The translations under genes were made by a program, and so were the position numbers. A stretch of 64,000 bases of DNA from Morella rubra (taxonomy: Eukaryota > Streptophyta > Magnoliopsida > Fagales > Myricaceae). The stretch lies in assembly GCA_003952965.2 (NCBI GenBank), contig CM025854.1, positions 20,072,111 through 20,136,110 on the forward strand, given 5' to 3'. The notes beneath the pieces were generated by a model. It had not been told where the DNA came from and searched no databases. It worked only from the letters and a program-made list of their open reading frames with translations. Positions 1-12,100 of this stretch are shown here, one piece after another. Within the stretch, counting starts at the first letter, position 1. Every line of letters begins with the position of its first letter.

Positions 1-1384
1 TTATTATTATGATTACAGTCCTTGTTTTGACGTCTTTGAGGCTTCTTCTCCCCAGGTCCTATCTGAGGAAAAAAAGCAAAGGGCACATGGATCTTTAATT
101 TAAATAATTTCAAACCGCATGTCCAAAGGGTCGGAGAGCTTAAAGGTAATAAAAGCAGGACCCATTTCTTGCTTGAGCGCGCGTTTGTTCTTTTGCAAGC
201 GCTTGGATCATCCATCCCTCTAATAAAAAGGTAATAACTTTTGGGGACGAAGAGAAGGTGGTAGCCAGCTAAACGCCAATCATGCTTTGCCTTTTCCCAC
301 CCCAATTATTGCTCACCTGCCCCTTCTTCGTTGTCTTCCTTTCAGTCCAAAACCATCCCTAATTTGCCCATAGAGGACTCAAAAGAATGCTTAAAAAACT
401 ATAAGAAACTAATCAAAGGCTAACTAGTGGTCGGCATATTTTGGATGCGACGGAAAGTTCCCCAATACGAACACGATCCATGCATGCACACGAGTGTATG
501 ATCGCATTAACATCGAATCATAACCAAGATGGTACAAGATATTTCAAGTACTTTTTGTATAGGAGACAGGCCGAACGAAGTTTACACTCGAAAAACAACC
601 AAAACCAAGACAGGAGGGCGACAAAAATTTCTATCATTTGCGATACAGAAAATACAGACAGCTCATCAAAAGGGAAGAAAACCTCTTCGATATTCCAGTT
701 GGTGGTCGCATCAACCCATAAGTTATAAAATGATTGCATAGGTATTTGGAGATCGACCGCATCAGAGAAAGATTGCTACGGTCACGGAATTGCATTTGCA
801 TAATATAAAGACAAAACAAAGCAAAATGTTGTAATTTGTGTCGTTTAGTGCGACCACCGTTTCAACGTCCAACAGGTTCCTGGAACCCAGAAATCCTCGA
901 CTTTTCTACTCCAATATATATCAGTCACCCAGAAAGCTACAAACCAAAAGTGAAAAGGCAATGGGAATACTGTATAGTTATTGATGCTATATGGTGGCAG
1001 TCCCTTTCAATTTGTTCTATACATAGTGACAACTTTCCTTGTGTTGTTTGCTTTATAAGACGAAAAAGCGGTTTCCTAAGAGAGGTTATCATGGAAAAGC
1101 GCCACCCAACCAGTAACATATCGATCTCCTTTTCAATAAGCAGTGGAGCTAATTCCCATTTAATTCTTTTGAACCTTTTTTTTATTATTTTTATAGAGAG
1201 CAGCCAAGAATCAACGAAAATATTAAAAAAAAAAAAAAAAAAAAAAAAAGGAAGAAGAAGAAGAAGAAGACATACCAGGGATATCCCTTCAAAACTCAAC
1301 TACTCCGATGACCCATAAGGCAAAAATTGCTAGCATTGGATACAAAGTTACGACATACATATATATATATATATATATATCCAA
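1..1384. other. Gene-free stretch downstream of the aspartyl protease
   Basis: I see no gene here. The stretch is moderately AT-rich, with an A homopolymer around 1226-1249 followed by a GAA-type microsatellite, and an (AT)n microsatellite at about 1359-1380. Short open frames on both strands show no recognisable domain or exon structure. The aspartyl protease on the minus strand ends at 1760, so the right-hand side may include its downstream flank. Confidence 0.5.
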
Positions 1385-1590
1385 GGGCGATAGCTCAGTG
1401 GTTAGGAAGGACATCCTCCTTGGGGCTCGACGTACCAAGTTCGAGTTTCAAAGGTGTTTGGATAGATTTTCCTGCTGTTGGTCGAGTTCTTGACTTATTT
1501 GGTCTCTGGGTTGTGGAGTCGGTCTAGTGAGCCGTGATTTATACTTCAAGATTGGGCCAAACGGGTCCAACTTTGGGGGATTTCCACGTT
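1385..1590 (+). mobile_element. tRNA-derived SINE
   Basis: The element opens with a tRNA-like head. GGGCGATAGCTCAGTGG at 1385-1401 matches an RNA polymerase III box A, and GTTCGAGTTTC near 1440 matches box B. A non-tRNA body follows to about 1590. It sits between two (AT)n tracts, at about 1359-1380 and 1595-1610. These may be the target site or may have hidden it, so no clean target duplication can be defined. The tRNA part cannot fold as a full cloverleaf with a proper acceptor stem, so this is a SINE and not a tRNA gene. The family is not identified, and the 3' end is approximate. Confidence 0.65.
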
Positions 1591-1759
1591 ATCAATATAT
1601 ATATATATATGCATATACTTTTTTTTGTGTGGGGTGGGGGGTGTAGAGAAGGAAGGAAGAAAAAAAGGAACATGGCAAATACAGAAACAAAAGACGGAAA
1701 AAAGAAGAAGAAGTGTAACCCAGGATATACATTAGACTACCTAAATAGTTAAAGGTCAA

Positions 1760-4700
1760 TTAGACAATCCCACTATCTGCTCTTAAGTCTAAAAGGAAAT
1801 TGAAAACTAGAAGCAGCGCAGGCAGCATTCTTAACAAACTGAACCTAGATAAAATGAGCGGAGTTGAAGCAGCTGATGGTTTGGAGGGAGCTCTTCCAGC
1901 GACAGCAGGAGCAACTGCGTGCCCTCCAGTGGCATTCTGCCGCTCATTTGTTGGCAACGAGTTCGATGGTGTGCCATTTGGAGGCGAATTGAGGGGCATT
2001 CTCTTACCATCACTGAGATCTTGACCTACACATGCAAATTGATTAGTTCCGCATCAACACAGAAGAAGCAAAAGACCAAGGTGGTGGTTTCAGCTCCTAG
2101 TTGAATAGAATTTCAGTCTGCTTAATCGATTATGATTGGAACACCACTTAAATTCAGATTGAAAGACAAGAACTCACACTCTGAGTGCGACCAGCCCAGC
2201 TTCATATTTTCTCTATCAAACACCATCCGATGCCCCGTCATGAAGTTCTCTGCAATAGGACTTTGTTTTGTTCATTTTACCATGACCAAAAAAAAGAGAG
2301 AAGAAAATGGGCGTGCATTTGTGTATGAGTGTTTTATTTTTTCTGATATATTGCAGAATTGATTTCAAATATGCACATTTTGCACCCAAATAAAGTTGCA
2401 CTTACGTCCAATTGTTCCAATATCTCCATCTACTGGCTGTATAGCTAAACAGAAACCAATAACCCCCTGCAGCATTAAGGACCACGAAATTTTAAGATTG
2501 CTCCACATCGAAGTATAATATCAGAATTTACACCCGCTTGTTAATGTAGTCCAATATTCTCTGTGAAGGTCAGTGAGTACATAAGTCACAATCTCCATTA
2601 TGGACAAAATGTGGTACGATTGACTACTCAAAAGTCTCAAAACAGAGAAATGAGCAAAAGCAGCTCAAAACCAAACTGCTACACTCACTGCAAGTGTTCC
2701 ATAGGGTAGTAGGGAATTCAATAACCATGAATGATGTGTACAAAAACCAAAAACATAATAACCATGTGTGGTAACAAATAATTATTAGATTGACAAATTT
2801 TAGTACTAGGCCTCCTTTGAAAAAATGATGGGTTTGTGGCTTGCATCTGAGTTGAGGATGTAGCCCTCAAGACAGGTGTTATGAAATTTCTTTCTCGGGT
2901 AGTTTGGACTTGTGGTATGGTTGCAACTAGTAACATGACATAATTGTCAGGATTCATGCTGAGGTAAGACAATCTTTCATGCAGAATAGAGCCGTGACTT
3001 CACTGTCATTTTCTCATCCATCCTTGTTTGGATTTCCTACATTATAAAAATTCTACCTCTAAGGTCATCCATCATCATACATCTAATCCAACCTATTTAA
3101 CCCTACAACCAAATTATTCCTTCACCTTAATGCAAAATCAAGTTGCAAGAAGAAATTTTTCACAAGCTAGTATGTGCCCACCTGATTGCCATAGATCATA
3201 AAGGCGGGGTTATAGACAACAAAACTGTTGTTCAATGGGAACATGAGTGTCACAGAGGGAACCTCGCGTAGCTCTTGAGTACTGTTCCATGAAAAATCAT
3301 CTGATCATTAGCACAACAAAGCCATGAAATGCATGTACATAAACACTCTGAGAGAAACAAAGAGGACTGTAGTTTTCAAGAACTCTTCATATCAAGCAAA
3401 TTCACCTGGACTTATAGCAATACTGCCACGGAGATCCTTCATAGCTAGACCTTGTAGCATTGACATGTCTATCAAACTATAACAAGTGAAAGTCACCTTA
3501 GACATTGACAAGGATTACGCATCAGGATGTTCAGAAGCAAAAGAAATTACCTCTTTTGCAATCTTTTCATACACTTCATTTGGAAGAAATGTAAATGAAG
3601 TCCCGCTATCAATCAGTGCTTTGAAGCTTGTCTGCTTAAGACAAGAGTTTCCAATACAACAAGCCTCCACACCAACAACGTAGGTTTTACTGAATGAAAA
3701 ATAACAGTTAATAATGATGATGGCGGAGGGGAATTTTTTTAGACATCATTATAAAGACTCAAGAAGACATAGGCATTAAAGTGACGCTGCAAAATGCAGG
3801 CCATCCAAAGTATGTAGAAGGTATGTACTATGTTCCAGCTAAAGGCAGGAATGAAGCAGACTGTTGGGTAGCTGGTCCCAGGTCCCCGAAAAAAATTCTC
3901 CCAGAGTCATCCTCATTGAAGCACAATGAGAAAGAGTTTCGAACCAATCCTGCTTTAGCAAGAATACTGGGCACTGCAATCTCTCCAAGACCTAGACCCA
4001 TGAGACCATCAGGAGCAACACCATCCAAGTAACCACCACTTTGTCTCATGCCACAACTGTATTCAGAAAAATAGATACCAGGAATACTCCTTAATTAGGC
4101 CTCCAGTAAAATTTCTTGCTAGAACCAGACAACATATAAAGTTCTAAGAATTGCTGTAGCCGAGAAAGATCAATAAAGCACACCCTATAATGATGGGAGC
4201 CTGAACAAATGCACTTGACGTGTTGTCGCTGCCTGATGCAAGATGCAACGTATCTTCAATCAGCAATCCAGAACTTGAAGTATTTTCCGAGAAGTAACTA
4301 ATGGTGTAAGGGCATGGCTGCTTGGGATTTTTGCAGTTAGGACCCGATTCACATAATTGATGGCTGCAAGATAGATGCTTGCTGGTGCTTGAAACAGATG
4401 GATTGTACTCATTCAGATCTCTATCCTGCATAATAAATGCCCCATATATGACGGAGCACCTGCCAATCAATTATTGGAAATAAGTGCTAAACTGGTTATC
4501 AACTCTTAACAGACAATGTACAACTCTGCTGGCACATAGAATTTATGAGATCGAGGTGCAGTCCATCTCTCTCTCGCTTTCTAATATGACCAACATCACG
4601 AGACCATTTTCACCAATACATTGTCATTTGTCAGTTTGATTAACTCTCATAATATCTTAACTTCTCCGTCTGTATTGATTAGATAACATCTATACAGTAG

Positions 4701-5888
4701 CAAGTCTGTCTTCCAAAAAGAGCAGATGACACGTCATGAATGATGCAAAAGTTAACTCCACATACGTCAGGAATAGATGAGACCCTCATGGACGCACCAA
4801 TGATAGGTGGAAGACGTTTTTGCCTCAATCAAGACTTCAATAGAAAAAAGAAAACTAACACCCGATAAATCACAGCGTACAGCTTTAAGTTAGGTCGATG
4901 TTGAACATCTCGACATTTGACAATGAAAATGCAATTTGGTTCCTAATCCTATTTTGGCTTTCTTTAATATATATTAACGGATGCAATAACACAAAACAGT
5001 TTCAATTGCTCTCAACCTGCAATCGTTAAGACTCAAACTTCAAGTATGTCATCTTGAAAGGGTCAATAAATTGTCAGCATGAGCAAGATATAAGTGGCAT
5101 AGAAATTACGCTGGAAGTAGAGAAAAGAACGCGTACCAGACTACTATAGTAACCAGCAGATAGGGGAGCACATTGTACGCAATCGCATGGCACCCATAGC
5201 AGATCACTCCCAGCATCCAGGGCAACGAGAAATGAGACATTCGGCGTTCCAACATCAATCCATGTGTAATGCAACCTAGACAAAATGGCGGAGGGGGGGG
5301 GGGGGGGGGGGGGGAACACATCAATGTACTTGGCTAACTGTGTAGAATAATCCAGTGCTTATAGATCGAGTGTAAAGGTTTATTTTTCCCCGTATTCCAA
5401 TCTCTGGATTCTATATCTTGTTTGAAATTTTTTTGAAATTTGTCTCTTAGAGGAAACGACGGTCTAAAACCAACAGAGTCAAACAAGGAATTTAAAAGAA
5501 CAAAAAGATGGAAAGAAGACAACGCAATTTATAAACAAAGGAAGCTATTAAAGCGAACCATCCGAAGTCATTTCCGAACGACATCGTTTTGCTCCCTTGA
5601 GAAGGAAACAGCAGCTGGTAGTGAGCACCAAGTTTCATGTTCTGCCTCCGCAGATCACTGCTCAGCAGCATCTGATAGTACTGAATGCTCCTCTTCCGCT
5701 CCGGCCACGAAGACCAGCCACACTTCCATTCCTAAGCGTCTTCACTTCGTCGAGAACCGGTGAATCAGCCTTGATGACAAAGACAACGTCGTCGTCGCCG
5801 CACCGCCATTCTCAAACATCAGCCACGCCGTCAACAAAAATATCAGAGACCGAGCCTCAACATCGCCACAGAGACCGACAAAATCCAT
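1760..5888 (-). CDS. A1-family aspartyl protease (At5g10080-like), exon 1 frameshifted
   Basis: This is a pepsin-like aspartic endopeptidase, probably secreted and membrane-anchored. Ten predicted exons on the minus strand: 5888-5559, 5275-5137, 4425-4184, 4056-3829, 3689-3551, 3476-3406, 3281-3182, 2466-2406, 2249-2178, 2025-1760. The first catalytic motif is LDAGSDLLW in exon 2 and the second is DSGTSFTF in exon 5. Exon 1 starts with a hydrophobic signal (SLIFLLTAWLM) and the C-terminus ends in a hydrophobic stretch after a Ser/Pro-rich linker, as in GPI-anchored relatives. Exon lengths sum to 1648, which is two short of a multiple of three. Exon 1 reads in three successive frames: the RLIHRFS frame hits TGA, then the frame with VKTLRNGSVAGL, then the frame with KRSIQYYQM. 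Two missing bases, near 5751 and 5710, explain this. It is either a recent pseudogene or assembly error. Exons 2-10 are intact. A telo-box-like AAACCCTAG lies upstream near 5920. Confidence 0.85.
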
Positions 5889-8800
5889 AGAGAGAAAGCA
5901 AGAAACTTGAAGGTGAGATCTAGGGTTTCTCTAACGGTCTTTGGACAGAGAATGCTGTTTCTCGGAAGAATCGGAGCAGAACGAGGAAGGGATGAGCATA
6001 GCGCACTGTCGTGTTCGTAATTAGCTGATTAAAGTGATTTAAGCAGTGAGTTAGTCGGAGGAGCTTTTTTTAAGTGAGGTGGGAGAGAACAGAAAGACCA
6101 TGATTAGCTGCGAAGACGCGCCACGAAAGTGGTCCCCGTGGTTTCTACGTGTCAGAGAATACACACTGCTTCGATTGGCGAGGACGTTTTCGTCTGGACA
6201 TGGAGGGGCCCATGCTTTTCCTCTGTTCTGTTGTTTTTTTTTTTTCCATTGTTGAGGAGGAAGCACAAGCACTGCGGGCTTCTTGTAGACAGTTCGTAAC
6301 AATAATACCATCTTCGTATTTACCAACGTATCTTTCAAAACCATTAAAAAGCACTGAGGTCCCCCGGGATGAGGTTAGAAATAGACTGCCAGAGCAAATT
6401 GGCATTTCCTCAGGTAAGCTCCATCGAGTTCCGTCTAAAAAATCAGCCACTTTGGCCAAAAATCCAGCCCAGAACTACAAATCTTCTCGCGGGGTGACAT
6501 GGTTTGTAATTATCATGCCAAATGAAGGTATTAGTACCACTCCCAATCTGTGTTTTATGCCACCTCGTACAAGTATTCTTAGGCAAAGGATTTTCCTCCA
6601 GGACCACCAGAAACAATCACTTTAAGAGGAGGAATGTCTCAAAAACTACGCTTTTCGGATCAAGCACTTTTGCACCCAGTTGGTCCACAAAGACGTGTTA
6701 CCATCTTTAAGCAGGTTCAAGATGTTGTGCGTGATAGAAGTGACATTCCAAGAACCCACTACCGTTGGGGAGATGTTATTAATTTGGTAATATCTGAACG
6801 GAAAGGTAATGGCAGATTGGAGATTAATGTGGTTAGGAAACTCAATATCTTTGCAGCCGCTGTCTATTGCATATAGAAAGAAAGAAACTTCTAAGCAGAG
6901 GAAGCTGGTTTATGTTTTTAATGAGATTGTCAATGTGGTGAAGCTGAAGAGTCTGCTACGTTGCAGAGTGTTGTCTCCCTTAACTTTTGGTGCATTCCAT
7001 TACCTACTTCGTGTGACTTTTGTTGTAATGGTTGTTAGTGTCCTTTAATTTTCTTTGTCTAATGCTACCCTCTGATAGGATATCATCAGCTAGGGTGGGT
7101 GTTTTTCCAGCAGTTCTGTTGAGGCATGTGTAACTCTCCAACCCGTTCGTTTTGATTATCTATAATACTTACCAACTTACTCAAAAAAAAAAAAAACATA
7201 CATTTTCTTTATTATTTGTCCGCTCGTCATTTCAAGGTCTAACTAATAAGTTTATCAAATTGAAATCCTTAAACAACAAAACTTCATAAATATGTCACAT
7301 ATAATTAAATACAATGATTAAAATATGTGACAAATAGATCATTTTATGATTCTGAGTACATCTTTACATCCTCTAATAAATGAGAGTCTTAACACTTTAT
7401 TCACATGTATTACTTTTATCATATTGTATCCCAATTATTAATTTTAACACGTTATACTATACGTGAAAATTTTATATCAATTTTGACTAAAATTAATTTT
7501 TGGGACTCTTAACTTATAATTTTATTCTCATAAAATAGTCACCACAAAAAATTATGAAAAAAAAATATCATTTTATGCATCAAAAAATAATTTATTCTCT
7601 CAAAATTAACAAAAAATTATAATGGCGAGTGAAAATATTGTATGAAATAAATAGTTAGTATCACGTGATACGATAAAAATTAATAGATTTAGTGAAAAAT
7701 TACAGGATCCTTAAAGTTGATGGTTATGTAAGTACTGATACAATTACTAAATAGGCATAATGATTGTATAATGCAAATTATAATTGGAGTATATTTTATA
7801 ATTGTATATAAATTCAATAAAAGCTTTAGACTTGTCTTGATAATCTTTGTACTTGTTGATGGATATTTGAATCTCTCGCCAAGGAACATTTGCAAGTACT
7901 AGCAAATTGATCCTTCAGGATTGCTTTTATATCCTTAAAAACAAAGGTATTAATTACGAATTACGGGACTGTTTAACGATCATCCGCTTCATGAACGGAG
8001 CGACGTCGTTTATTTTGCTGTCAGATTCGGAGGTTAATGACACGACACATCTGACATCTAAAGCTTGTCAGGAAAAAATGAAAGGACGCATGTGGCCAAA
8101 GCTTGAAAGACAGCGACTGCTTGTCGCGAGACAGCCACTGGTCCGTGTCTTACGCAAACATTGGGTTTTGTGCCCGATCGGCATGTGTCGGAAAGCAACC
8201 CATCACCGCCCATTTCCTTGTCTTTTCTGTTGGGTAAAAGTGAGCCTATCCTTTTTCTGTCGGGATTAAAAAAGTTCCCCTAGGCGTCCAATTCTTGAAA
8301 TCCAGACCGCTAGTTCATAACAAGAGGTCAGAAAGTTTGCCACGTCATCAATCCATGGAAAATCGTTGAAAAAAAATAAAAGAAGTACACCAACGACAGG
8401 CTAACAACGTTAGAAGCAGGTGAGAGACATAAAGCCAGGTGGGTTATTGTTATACGTTTTGTTTTGGAGACTCTATCTACCCACTGCTTGGTAGATGAGT
8501 TATCGTAATCTTCAACTAAAACCAACATTGAGATAATCCTCGATATCATTTCAACAGGTGGATGATATATTTTCTGTAATGGTTTTTCACAGCTGTAGCA
8601 TTGATTAAAGAAGGGATTTGAATTTGCAGATTTGGTGTTTTATTCCTGAAGTTTATCCACTCGTTAAGTAAGTTCGCACCGGTCAGTCAGATTGAGTTTT
8701 TCTCGTTATAAATATATATAACAAAATATAAGAATGGAACTGACATTTGGAGTTTTTTGTTTTTTTGGTGACATTTGGAGTCAAAAGGAGAAAAAATTAT

Positions 8801-9186
8801 AGTTTACAAAAGATCACTGTTATTATTTTACAACCAAATACACTCAAATTTAACACACACAACAACGAATAGGATTTACAAATCCAAATCCAGAACAGAC
8901 CTCTATATTTCCCTTCTGTAATTGACAGACACACAACTTGATCCACAAAGTACAAAGAAAGCTTAACCCTTCTGCGCATAATGTCCATCCCAGGAAATGT
9001 AAGACCAGGATGAAAAAGAATACCTTGACAAATGACTACACTTTAGACTGTCGTCAAAAAAAATCAAAATCTCTGGGGAACTATGTACACTGACATGATA
9101 AATAATACAAAATGATGGTGGGGAAAACAATCTCTACGAACATGTCTTCTATTTGCAGAAACAACTAATTCCTCCATTGCCGGGTA
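5889..9186. other. Spacer between the protease promoter and the CSI1 3' end
   Basis: No gene was recognised. The left part, about 5889-6130, should hold the promoter and 5' UTR of the minus-strand protease. The interval 7200-7900 is very AT-rich. Open frames near 6149-6625, 6634-6876 and 7907-8269 have no domain I can name and no supporting splice sites. The right end, from about 8760 to 9186, probably contains the 3' UTR and polyadenylation region of CSI1, which ends at 9187 on the minus strand. Confidence 0.4.
6380..7196 (+). mobile_element. Possible decayed retroposon with a poly(A) tail
   Basis: Several broken plus-strand frames lead to a 3' end reading TACTTACCAACTTACTC followed by about 14 A at 7183-7196. 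A short TACTTA-type motif directly before poly(A) resembles plant LINE tails. No reverse transcriptase or other protein motif survives, and I could not define a target duplication. The left limit is arbitrary, and a chance A-run is possible. Confidence 0.2.
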
Positions 9187-12100
9187 TCACTTATTAGACC
9201 ACTGGAATTCTATTTCCAAATTCCGTGAGGGCCCACTTTTGCTTTCCGGCAACAGAGTGTACTCGCCAGCAACTGCTCCCAGCATTACAACCCGATCAAT
9301 CTGGATCGTTACTTTTCCAAATGAGCTCTGTCATCAGATAAAAAGAGAATGGATCAAGATGCATCTCAATGCAAAATCAAGAGTAACACGAGCAAATGCT
9401 GTCTCTATATGTACTTTCGTGTCCACTTGTCTCATTTACCTTCCCCATTTTGCTCTTGTTTTTGCATGAAATATTAAGCTTCTGGCCTTTGGGAGGGCTC
9501 TCAAAGGACCATGCAAAGCTTTCATCCCAGTCTGGATTTGGACCGGTTGAAACTACCTGATAAATTCACATTGACACCGAACATCACCCAACGTTTGAGA
9601 CAAAAATAAAAGGCAAATTGACCTGAGACCTAACTGTAAACATGGCCTAACTGATTAAACGGGATCTCATTAAATATAACTCTGTGCAGTGCGCAATGTT
9701 GTGAGCACTACTGCAATGAACTGTTCTAACAGCCCAAAGATTTCCAGCACAAAGAGAAATCAAGAACAATAAAAAAAAAAATCACTCAGTGAAATACAAA
9801 ACAATTATCTCGTTTGGCCTTTAGCCTATTTCCACGTAAAGATGAAAAAAAAAAAAAAACAACAAATGAAAGTCTAGAAACAAAAGAAAAAATAAGCTAA
9901 TTGATAGTTCCCTCAATGTTGCAAATTCAAACCACTTTTTGCACCTGACCTAGAATCTCAATTTGAAAGCCGCAAAATTAGAAACAAGGACTTGTATATC
10001 TGTCATATATGTATGAGTATATTATGAGCCTTTCTTTAAGGTAGCAGGTTTAAATGTGCAATGTAATTAATTTGTGGGAATATTTAGCCAAGAACTCAAT
10101 CATATGGCTTTCAGTTCTGGAAAGAGCAAATTATTTTGAGAACTAACTCAAAGGCTTGAATGATGGGGTCTCATGTTCAAACTCTTCATTTTTATAATCA
10201 TACGGTATAAATGACTAGTGTCCAAGAGAGAGAAAAAACTTAATCAGAAAAGCACAGGATGGAAGTATATAAAATTATTTTACCGTAGTTTGTCTAGGTG
10301 GAGTGTTACCAAGTGTAAGCTTGCAATAAACACTTGGGTTTCCCACTGACTGCTTCATATTGTTACCACGTTTGATTATCACCACTAATGTCCCCGGCAA
10401 ACACTGCAATAGAAATTCTGCCTTCTCCTGAAACCTGGGAGGGCCAGATTGGATTAGGTATTGCAGCAAGGGGATTGCATCTGCAGCAGCTATTGACTGA
10501 GCTCTGGAAACTTCAGCTGGGCATGCTGACCAAGCTTGCCTGAGAAGAAACAGGGCATCCAACGCAGCTTCTTGAGTTGCCTCTGAGCCAGTTTTGAGGG
10601 ATGTAACCAGATGAGGAATGCTAAGTGTTGCAGGCTCAGTGGCTCTCAAACGCGGGAAGTTGCTGAAGAGAGCATTTAGAGCTTTCAGATACTCCTCATT
10701 CACAGTTCCAGTGGCCCACAAATCTTTTTCAATAGCAGCTGAAAGAGAAAGACCAGGACAATCATATCAGCCAACCAAAAGATCGCAAGGAAAAAGGGGA
10801 GGAAAAATCTGCTTGCATGACAAAGCCAAGATCGGTCAAAGTGACTACTGGTACCAGTGACACTAACTCAAATCATATTCAGAAATAAACAGGAGGCATT
10901 CACATGCTTTTCTTAAAGTGCTACCCAGATGACAGCAACCACTAGAAAGTAAGTCAATTTTATTTTACAAATTCTATGAGAACAAGATAAGCTGCAAGTG
11001 TTTACAGTATTAATTTTCAAGATTCTTTGCCAGCTTTACCCATGAGTTCAAATCTCCTCAATGGGATTAGTAGTCCATTACAGCTCACGAGTAAAAGATG
11101 GGACAACATCTCATTACCAAAAAGTGTCTGCAAAATCACTCCAATATAAATGGGGAAATGCTCCTTGCATACATATGACACAGTCCCGAGAGTTATCTTT
11201 TTAGTACCTTTCTAATATAACAAGCAATTAGCTGAGCAAGAGAAAAGCAAATATTACTCAAAAAACTCGTACCAATACTTGGTCACATGGAAATTCATTT
11301 TGTGAGAAATGATGCACCTTTCGATAGCATTGAATATTCTCAAATTGAGCTGTCCTTTGCAGAAGGAAAATTATTATAATAGTGAATGCTGTGCAATAAT
11401 ATCAAAATAACCAGTTGAACGAATGAAGGGTAACAAAATTTGGACTGCAATCACCCTTGTTAGTAGTCAAGAAAGTTGTAAAAATTAGAAGGATCAGTGT
11501 AAGCTGCATCTCAATAAAAGCACAGCAAATTCTGCAATGAGAATAAAGAGAACTCACCAGTTATAGCTCTGACTGTTTCACTGGAAGCATACTCTTGAAT
11601 CGTATGATTGGAGAAGAGAAGTTTAACAAACATTGCTGCCTGAACGGATGTATCTGGATCGCTCGAACCAATTAGATCTAATACAACCTGCACACCACCA
11701 GCCTCAGCAACTGCTCTTTTATTTGACCGACTGTACATCACAAGGTTTTGCAATGCACATATTGCTACCACTTTCATTTCTTCTGTAGGTTGTTCTTCAA
11801 GAACATTTACAAGAGCACGGCAAGCTGAAACAGCATCAGTGCTTCGAGCAAGAGCCTCATTCTGGAATAGATCACCAAGGGCCAAAATTGCCAATAACCT
11901 TGCTTGCTGAGCTTGGGTTTGTGGATCCAAGAGGTACTGGGACAGTGGTAAGATGGCAGATTTAGTAGCTTTTGTATCCCTGATCTTCACATTGTTCAAC
12001 AGTACCTCCAACAGTCTTGCAGCAGTTTCCTCACACTGATGACACCTCAGAAGTTCCAAAAGAGCCTCTATGGCACCACTTTCAGCCATTGCTTCGGCAC

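Noticed and set aside
1385-1460. Possible tRNA gene
   Set aside because: Boxes A and B are present, but the acceptor stem does not pair and a SINE body follows.
7907-8269. 120-codon plus-strand open frame
   Set aside because: No recognised motif, no splice context and ordinary composition; probably chance.
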